Below, in pieces: positions 56,171-64,000 of a DNA stretch of 64,000 bases; the first letter of the stretch is position 1; every line of letters begins with the position of its first letter. Under the pieces are notes generated by a model. That model did not search any database and was not told the DNA's origin. It saw only the letters and a list, made by a program, of their open reading frames with translations. Made by a program: the position numbers and the translations under genes. The DNA comes from Plantago elongata (Eukaryota; Streptophyta; Magnoliopsida; Lamiales; Plantaginaceae), in NCBI GenBank assembly GCA_036897095.1, contig JAYMSP010000038.1, forward strand, positions 44,779-108,778, in the 5' to 3' direction.

Positions 56171-58631
56171 TACCCATGACAACTTGATATTTATATATTT
56201 TAGAACAGTTCGACTGAAATTGATACTTAAATGCTGGAACAACAAACAATGTTAACTATGATGTTGAATCAACACTATCTTCAACACAGGACGGACATAG
56301 AGCAGCGGATAAATAACTTCTCTTCCATAAACCAAACAATATATAAAATATACGCTGGAGCCTTAACTAAAATTGCTACAAACAAAACAATAGAATTATT
56401 GAAACGAAGCTTAATCCAATCACATGCGATTGATTAAACTCACAAAAGCTAGTCCTAGAATAAATATTAAGTAAAACTATATTCTAGTTGATGATTCGAA
56501 CAATGAATCTCAAAGACTAGCATAGAACAAAAACCTATCAAAGAGTACAAATATGTGAAGATGATTAATGAAAAGTTGTAAGTTGCAGCAAACTAATTCC
56601 TTATGTATATATAGATGGTCGACATTCTCCAAGCCGAATAGAAGAAGAACTTCTTCAAAGGCGTGTGTGCTCAAGCATTTTGAATGGTGATATTTATAGA
56701 TGAATTAGAAGCCGTTTATATAGTATTTGTTATTCTCAATTCAAATTCAATCAGTTAATATATAAAATTAATACTACATAGACTTCTGTTTTTGAGCAAT
56801 CATTTGTGTATGTACATTAAATACATTGTATTATTTTTATCATGTAGGCTCAATAGATATGTGAAGCTTTCTACGACTTGACACGCTCATTTCTCAATAC
56901 ACTTTGTAACATAGAAATCTGTACAACCTTCAGGTTTAATTAAAAAACACTATGAGTCATAAATATCTGGACGGAGGTATCATCCTAATACAAGATTTAT
57001 TAGACTAAAACATACTTAGTGGTTTTCCCCTTTAATAAAACTAGTTATCCGTATTTATATGCATATTGATCATATATCGTTTCGAGGATTGTCATCTTGA
57101 CTCCGTAAACTTGTTCAGTTTCACAAAGTCCTTTTGTAGTGAACTTTTGCAGTTTGATTGAGTCTTCAACATTATGTAGTTCTTTTGCTAGTGTATCGGT
57201 CTTCATCTAGCTTGTCTATCTAGCATTGTATAAGTGTGTATTGCCTTCGTCGCACGTCAATTGCACACTTTAATATTCAATATGCAAAATAAAGAGACAA
57301 ATATTATAACATTATATTAATAAATAAATATAAACATACACTCGCACATATACACATACACATGCACATATACATAACGTATACAAATAATTTACGTGTT
57401 GAATTTCGAGTTAGTTGAAATGAAAATGTAACGAACGTTGAGTATAAAACCGTGATAAACTTTTCGGTGTAAATCCAGACTCAAGTTAATGGTATTTATA
57501 CTGTATAAATAATTAACATGTCTTGTTTTATATTTTATTAAATATTTTACAGGTATATATTAATTATGTCTCATCATAACCAATAGTAAGTCATATATTA
57601 TATAAAGTAAATTGTATTCATACCGTATATTTAAAAAACGTATTGTATTATAAAATATTGATGTTAGTTATATATATTGACCCCACCAATTCTCTTACTA
57701 GCAAAAAGCTGGAAGTAATCATAATGGATAACCAACATAGATATATGTAAATTATCTATATTAAGATTTCATTATATATTTCACTCTTACGTATGGTGCC
57801 TAAACTTTATAATAACTAGCATGTAGGTGTGAATTATCAATATTCAGAATTCTTTATATATTTCATTCTTATATGTGGGACAAAAACTTTATAATAACCA
57901 ACAAACTTAATGTTGATTATAATAAATAATCAACATCAATTAATCTTGTTGGTTCAATGATGTTGGTTATTTCTCAGTTTTTTAGTAGTGCATAACCTTG
58001 GATTTTTTTTGTAATTTTGTAAGTAATATTTTCGAAAATTTTGAATTTCGACCCCTTCAATACTCGAAAAACACTCATATATATTGTTTCGTCCCCGAAG
58101 TTGAAATTCTGCGTCCGTCCCTGATTCTGCCAAACTATTTGATAAGTATGATAGATAATTCGTGAATTATGGCAGATGTTAAGTAGATGAATTGTATGTG
58201 CTAGTAATCCAATAATCTATAAACGATGTAAAGAGTTATTTAAATTACTCACACTGTCACTGAGATCGGTCACGTTATTTTGAGCTCTTTTGAGTGCTTT
58301 TGTTCATGTTTTGGAAGTCGGTTTTGTTATACTCTTGTGAAGATCTGAAACTTGTCTATTTGATGGATTACAACTTATGCTCTATGTGTATTATTGGAGT
58401 TAAAATTTTCTTTCCTTTAAAAATAATAAGTGTTAAATCACTTTATTTAGTATATTTGAGAAAACAAATTGATAAAGTGACTAAAATTGATAGAGTGGTT
58501 TATATAATGGTTGAATTTTAGTACTTGAAGGAATATGTCGCAACCTTGCAAAATTTAGTGAAGAATATATTGGAAATACAAAATTTAGGAAAAGAGCGAT
58601 TTTTTCACTATATATGAAAATTTTATTTATT

Positions 58632-58822
58632 TTATTTAGGATTTGTGGATTTTTATTCAATGTCTGTGGGTTTTTATGTACGGTATGTGAGTTTTTATTT
58701 AGGGTCGATGAGTTTTTACGTTGTCTGTGGATTTTTATTTAGTGTATGTGGGTTTTTACGTTGTTTATGGGTTTTTACATTGTATGTGAATTTTTATTTA
58801 CGGTATGTGAGTTTTAATGTAA
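58632..58822. repeat. Degenerate tandem repeat, unit about 20-22 bp
   Basis: About nine units of the form TGTRTGTGGGTTTTTATTTA, with variation between T-rich ends and GTATGTGAG or GTCTGTGG starts. Confidence 0.75.
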
Positions 58823-59329
58823 AAAAGGGAAATTTCCATATCTAATGGAAAAACCGGTCTTTCCTTAGACTAGGGGTGTACATAAAAAATAACCGCCCGC
58901 TCCGCCCGTCAATTACCCGCCATCGACTGTTAGAATTGTTGTCAAAAATCGCCCGCGGATTATAAATTTGTAACCCGACCATTAAGCGGGTGGGTGGTGG
59001 TTTGGTGGTTGACCAACCACTAACCTACACACCTGCTTGCTATGTATATTACTAGTATGTATTTTACATTTTATTGCACTAGGATAATAGTAATGGATCC
59101 ACATTATTCATTTACTCTTAGGTTGCAATTTTACGTCTTCTTATTTATTCATAGATTGCAAACTAATGCCATCTTAGTTTTTGTCATGACCTTTGTAATT
59201 TGAGCAACTCATGAACTTATATTGTATTTGAAATTTTATGTACTTAGACTACTTGTATTAATGCTTGAGATTGTGTTATGTTTTCCTTATTGTTTAGTTT
59301 ATTGTATATTTAGGTTGTGTACTCTCAAC

Positions 59330-59470
59330 TGAAAATCACTTCAGTTCAGTTCAGTTAAGTTAAGTTCAGTTCAGTGCAGTTCAATTCAGTTCAGTTTAGC
59401 TCGACTTAGTTATAATTTATACCTTACTCCAGTCCAGTCCAGTTCAGTCAAGTTCAGTAAATCTCAGTTG
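59330..59470. repeat. CAGTT-type pentanucleotide array, degenerate
   Basis: Around 20 copies of CAGTT or TTCAG with variants (AAGTT, CAATT, CAGTC), interrupted by GACTTAGTTATAATTTATACC. A related, more decayed segment with the same TTATAATTTATAC core occurs at about 63820-63895. Confidence 0.8.
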
Positions 59471-60706
59471 AAGAGAACATTAAAGGTTATAAAATATAAT
59501 GTCTCTTTCTTTAATGCATCATATATATCATTTTTTTTATACGTTAACAAATCGCCAAAACCGCCGTTTCAATTAGTCAACCGATTCGTGATGGTTATGA
59601 TAAAATTCCACCTGCCGCAATTAATAATTTGGCGTACCCGTCATAAGCGGATCGGTTGGACATTTTACAAATAACCACTATTTGTGGTGTACAATTTACT
59701 TGAATGTAGGTAGTGGTTATAATCGATTCGATAGAAAGACAGGAAGAGGATGTATTTTTCGTTTGGGATTCCTGGAACCCGCCATCTCTATTGGAAATGT
59801 ATAAGCTTCAAAGTTACATACTTGTACTAAAATTTAGGGATCACTTGGCTATTTTATCAAACTTGAGGGGACAAACGTATTACCTTATTTCTTACTATTA
59901 AAAATAAAAGACTTGCGATTGATTGAAGATGGTAGCCAGCGAAACCATGATTCGTATCCGTGTAATAAGGGGAATATATACTGCACATACAAATAATGTA
60001 TGTGTCACATGAACTATAACTACTATTCCATTTGGTACACCCACGTCGGTATGTATTACTATTACGCCAAACTATGTTGTTAGATCCAAAGTCAATTTAC
60101 GCTTTTTAAACACTACTCGATCCAATCATTAACTCAATTAATTCTTCTCCTTAGTCTGATCATAGAATACCTCATTTAGCACTAACTTATCAATCATCCA
60201 ACATTTCATCTAACAAAGTTTATTGTAAATTTCAATAAGATTAATAGGTTGTAATGTATGAACTTTAAAGTGACACATTCTCGTATAACTTTGGAATTTT
60301 AACTTTAAAAAGTGGTTGATTTATTACAAATGAATATATGATGTCTCATTCATAGCATATCCCCTGGATTGTAAGAACCAAGAATGGATTAGCACTAACT
60401 ACGCCGGTAATTATAAAATTAGATGAAACACCATAAATTCGATATAAGTTGATTGTGATGTTCAAAAGAAAGAGGAAAAATATCTTTTTCTTGAATTACA
60501 TAAAAAAGGATTTAATAAATTAATAAAAATCCTCAACTTCACTAGTCCAACCTCTTTCTCATGTACAAACATAGCCAAATTTCATGAGGCAAACAAAATC
60601 AGATTAATTCCAATCTGCAGTTCTTAAAATGCAGATAAATAAAAACCAAAAAATAAAAATTTATCCACAAATTAAAAAAAAAAGAACTCCAGAGGGAAAC
60701 AATTGG

Positions 60707-61159
60707 TCACAAGTCCTCCGTGATACTCTCAAGGTGTGGCTTCCACATATCCGTCGTGCTTCTACTCCTCTCTCGCCTACGGCGAGTCGACAACTTCTTC
60801 TCCACCTTTATCTCCGGTAAACTCACCGGTGGTAAATCACATTCTGCTTTTATAGAACACGATTTCTTCTTTAGAATCTTCTTACTCTTATCCGCGGGCA
60901 AAGAAGAAGATGGTATCAAGAAGTAAATAGACCCTCGTTTGAGCTCGGACTCGGGTGACAAGATCAGGATCCGACGAGCCATGCCTTGTGATCCACATGG
61001 CTTGGTAAGAACATGATTCGGGTTGTCCTTAAGAACCTCACCCACGGTGATCCGGCCTGTTAATTCCTCAACGTTACCGTTTAAGTGGACTATCCGGATC
61101 AAGTCTAGTGCTCCACATGGAAGAACACAAGCCAAACAACACCTTAAGCTATTGCCCAT
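60707..61159 (-). CDS. PADRE / DUF4228 domain protein
   Basis: A small plant protein of the DUF4228 (PADRE) family, whose members are often induced by stress and pathogens; the molecular function is not established. It is one exon of 150 aa. It starts MGNSLRCCLACVLPCG, so Gly2 is a likely N-myristoylation site with nearby Cys for palmitoylation, suggesting membrane attachment. The conserved N-terminal part includes IRIVHLNGNVEELTG and VGEVLKDNPNHVL, and a central SIYFLIPSS motif. The C-terminal third is basic and disordered-looking (RRRRERSRS). A TATA-like CATAAATAG lies near 61265-61274, about 105 bp upstream of the ATG. Confidence 0.87.
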   Translation of the reverse strand: MGNSLRCCLACVLPCGALDLIRIVHLNGNVEELTGRITVGEVLKDNPNHVLTKPCGSQGMARRILILSPESELKRGSIYFLIPSSSLPADKSKKILKKKSCSIKAECDLPPVSLPEIKVEKKLSTRRRRERSRSTTDMWKPHLESITEDL

Positions 61160-63967
61160 TTTCCCCTAGAATGATTAATTGGAAGAGAGTGTTTGTTTGT
61201 TTTTGGCTTTGAATGATTGTTTGAAGGAGAAGAAGAGTTTGGATTGAAATGAGGATTGGTGGTTCATAAATAGGAGGGAAAGCCGTACGAAATTAATTTA
61301 AAAATCTGTTAGGACTTATTAATAATTGATTGGTTGATTGGTGTTGCTTCAAGTACTTAGCTGGATGGAAGATGACGAAAATACCCTTCCTTTTGTCCTA
61401 TTTGAGGTTATAGATTGATGCCTTGATTAGTTAAGTGATTAGTGTTAAGCAAGCAAGATAAGCATAATGTACGAGTTTGACCTAAATATAGAAAGACCCA
61501 AGTTGCTCAAGATTATAATTGTGCATTTAAAGATTCTTGTAAACAAAAATTTAGGTGCTTACTGCTTGATTAGAGATAATAAATGTCCGTACTGGAGAAG
61601 GTTGACGACTTGCTTTTGGTTTAATTGTTACGCGTTATGTTTAGTCACGTTCATTCATTAATTTGTTTAATCTGTTATGGCTTTCAAAATTAGTAACATT
61701 GGTGCTTCTGTATGTATGATCATAAATTACTAAACTTGCTGGCAAGTATTAATAATGCTTTGTGTTAGTATTACTTCGTTTCAAGGTTCATCTAGGTTGA
61801 ACTTGTTTGATCACACCTCTTCAGTTGATATACGAGTAATACATTATTGACCTTACAAATTAAAAAATATTAAAAAATTTAAATACTTTATCTTCATTCT
61901 CACAAATACGTCTGTGAAACTTTTTCAAACTTCTCGAAGTTCACTTGAAACTTGCATCACGTATAAATGTCATATTTCCCCTCTCTACTAACATGCTTGA
62001 CGTCGTAACTGAATATTTATTAGTAGCTAGATTCAGTTACATAACTCAACTTCTACATGACATAAAGTTTTTGAGAGTGGTCATAGTCGAATGATTTTCT
62101 ATCTAATTCAATAACTTCTATTGTTGAAACATCACATACAAGCACATGGAAATTCTTGAGACCCATGCATCCAAGTGTGGGATCAAAAGTTGAGTTGAAA
62201 TGCAATTAGTTGGGCAATCAATAGGGTTCATAATAGTTCATGATTGAGGGCAAAAAATTCCTAGATTTTGAATCCATATAGTTCCAAAGGTACCAGCTGT
62301 CCATGATCCACACTCAGTTTTCTAATCCAATTATTGAAAACCAATCTTTCTCTTTATGCATAAACTAAAATAAGCATCACATACCAATGTCTTCTTCCTA
62401 CAAAATCATTTCACTTCAATTGAACTAAAATCCAAATCTTTCTCACTTTTCATAAATCATTTTTAAGAAAACAAGATTGGCTACATTCATCCTTCTCTTC
62501 TCCCAATGAACTAAAAAACTCATTCTTTTTATTTCATAATAATAATTAGTATTTTCCGTTTGGCGTCGAGAATCGCGGGTTAAGCTACAGAATCTTACAG
62601 TTTGTAGTGCATATTTATTTAATCCTGTTTTCAGTTATTGATTAATAAAAAATTACCATTGTGATAATTAACAATCAATTCTTCCTCGTTCGTAGGTTAA
62701 TTAAGATGAGATTAAGCCTAACTTAAGACATGGTACGGTACTAACCATCAATCTCATGCATTCCATGTTACTTTCATTTCATGTGGTCCTAGCAAACCAC
62801 ATCTAGACACGGAGTATAAAACTGAAGTTACTCCGGTATCATATGTGGTATGACATTTGCTTTTGTTCGCAATTTTTATATACTGTAAAATAAATTTGAA
62901 TAATTATAAATTCAGTACACCCGTGAGCTTAAATTTTATTCCAAGTGGTAGTAACAAACTATCTTGTGATCTAAAAGGTGAATTAACATTGTAATTTGCA
63001 CAATCGATCTTAATTTCATTTTCGTCTACGTCTTTCCCATTGTCAAAGGCAGCGACGGAGCCATGAATTCAGGTCAGGTAAGGCAAAATGAATTTTATAA
63101 AATTTCAAGAACAAAAAATTCAACACACACATAAATTTATTGTTACATATTTTTGTAATAAAGATATTTATACATTTCCTCTGCTCCGTCTAAATTGAGG
63201 AAGTTTGTATAGTTTTTCTTTCAGAAAATGTTTACTTAAAAAATTCAAACTTGATCACTTTTATTTTGGTAAGTAGCATTTTATATTCTTTTGAATATTT
63301 ATTATTTTAAACATTCTTTTAAAAAAATAGTAGTAAATGTTCTTTTTTTCGAGCAACGAGTAGATTAGTAGATATATTATAAAATGTTTAGAGCACACTC
63401 CGGAGAAAAATCTACGTGAAAGTGTGCACCCTTTATTTCTCCAAAATGCTCATGTTCCTTAATTATAAGCAAACTCATGATTAAACTAACCCTTTATTTC
63501 TCCAAAATGACACTTGACCTTTTATTTTCGAGTAGTTTCAAGTTTCAACTCCTTTGTTTCGTGAATTTCACTTTGACAGCTCATTTTGAGTCCTCTTTAA
63601 TGTTGGCTTCTTAGCCTCCTTAGTCTCCTAGCTCATGTATGTTATAAGTTGTTTACTAAAATTTAAATACTACTAGTTGTGACTTGGAAGAACTCAATAT
63701 TGGTCAATTCATTCATGTTTTATGGCTTTATTCGGACATAGTTTTAGTAGCTAGTTTTTTTCCCCAAGATGTTCATTGAGAACCAAAATACCACTCAGAC
63801 TTCGTTCTCTCCAATTAAAAACTCCTTCAATTTAGTTCAATTCTGATTAATTATAATTTATACTTCAATTTAATTCAGTAAATTTCAATTAAAAGTAACA
63901 AAATCTTATATTATTTAAGTGCATTTTAAGTGCCGGGTTAGTCAGGTAATTAACCTCCGGACTCATG

Positions 63968-64000
<33 letters not shown>
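61160..64000. other. PADRE promoter and AT-rich spacer to window end
   Basis: Promoter and 5' UTR of the PADRE gene in the first 150 bp. Further on, AT-rich sequence without a supportable gene. Near 63050 the motif GCGACGGAGCCATGAATTC resembles the start of a hAT-type element, but no end was found. A (TA)n run closes the window (63970-64000). Confidence 0.45.

Larger units (their letters stand above)
53310..57990 (+). mobile_element. Degenerate CACTA (En/Spm) transposon
   Basis: The element starts CACTACTAAAAACT and ends AGTTTTTTAGTAGTG, giving inverted termini beginning CACTACTAAAAA. It is flanked by the 3 bp repeat CAT (53307-53309 and 57991-57993), as usual for CACTA. Subterminal motifs TTGGTTAT or ATAACCAA occur near both ends (about 53367, 53414, 57727, 57890, 57960). 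About 90 bp subterminal repeats lie at 57725-57905. The length is 4681 bp including a nested 645 bp element. The interior holds the ruined transposase listed separately, so it cannot move by its own enzyme. Confidence 0.85.
53263..58131. mobile_element. Outer hAT-type MITE, split by a CACTA insertion
   Basis: The left end at 53271 starts CAGGGGCGGAC; the right end at 58123 is GTCCGTCCCTG, so the termini are inverted (10 of 11). Direct repeats ATTCTGCG (53263-53270) and ATTCTGCC (58124-58131), 7 of 8, flank it, as expected for hAT. Only 53271-53309 and 57991-58123 belong to this element (about 170 bp); everything between is the CACTA insertion. Confidence 0.75.
58132..60706. other. Repeat-rich spacer between the transposon nest and the PADRE gene
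   Basis: Contains two separately listed repeats and, at about 58868-59690, sequence starting AGGGGTGTACATAAAAAATA followed by CCGCCCG-rich motifs, resembling a decayed DNA transposon, though I could not match a right end. Open frames here are short and have no family resemblance. Confidence 0.4.

Noticed and set aside
58645-58845. Open frame with FYVxYVSFYLGS-like repeats
   Set aside because: It is a translation of the T-rich minisatellite, not a gene.
58868-59720. Possible hAT or Mutator element with CCGCCCG-rich ends
   Set aside because: The left end is suggestive, but the right end does not pair convincingly and no target duplication was found.
1-64000. CRISPR arrays, bacterial operons or phage genes
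   Set aside because: Nothing of this kind is present; all genes have plant-type introns or plant-specific families.

Overview
This is a 64 kb piece of a plant nuclear genome, from a core eudicot. The evidence is AT-rich intergenic DNA, many short GT-AG introns, chloroplast-targeted enzymes, laccases, a CHX antiporter, a plant-type EXO70, a PADRE protein, a MIR390 hairpin, and plant-type MITEs, SINEs and a CACTA transposon. I cannot fix the order or genus from sequence alone.

Layout, left to right. (1) 0.6-8.1 kb: two minus-strand genes for plastid proteins, malonyl-CoA:ACP transacylase (10 exons, 375 aa) and the SLP1 phosphatase (9 exons, 411 aa). (2) 8.1-16.8 kb: mostly non-coding, but with a MIR390 precursor (11.65-11.76 kb) just downstream of a Stowaway MITE. 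(3) 16.8-19.5 kb: a plus-strand CHX cation/H+ exchanger (4 exons, 795 aa). (4) 19.7-25.3 kb: two tandem minus-strand laccases (6 exons each, 574 and 567 aa) with identical intron positions. (5) 26.6-27.2 kb: a PIF/Harbinger MITE. (6) 27.9-36.9 kb: NAA25, the auxiliary subunit of the NatB N-acetyltransferase (19 exons, 1007 aa). (7) 37.9-38.5 kb: rearranged SNX2 pseudogene fragments. (8) 39.9-44.4 kb: plus-strand SNX2 (5 exons, 537 aa). (9) 48.0-49.8 kb: intronless EXO70B. (10) 50.3-51.7 kb: a minus-strand GDSL esterase/lipase (3 exons, 355 aa). (11) 53.3-58.1 kb: a three-layer transposon nest, hAT-type MITE containing a degenerate CACTA element containing a second hAT-type element. (12) 58.1-64 kb: repeats and one small PADRE/DUF4228 gene.

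For every multi-exon gene I built the model by hand from splice signals. All joined exons keep an open frame to the stated stop, which is strong internal support, but there is no transcript evidence. From memory, the order EXO70B - SNX2 - NAA25 - CHX - MIR390 matches Arabidopsis chromosome 5 (At5g58430 to At5g58465), so this looks like a conserved microsyntenic block into which a laccase pair has been inserted.

The genes do not form one pathway. MCAT feeds plastid fatty acid synthesis, SLP1 is a plastid phosphatase, NAA25 acts at the ribosome, SNX2 and EXO70B act in membrane trafficking, and the laccases and GDSL lipase are secreted. I found no undescribed multi-gene system. The most informative non-coding items are the MIR390 locus, a SINE family with clear target-site duplications, the nested transposons, and several small duplications that copy splice sites or exon ends inside genes.
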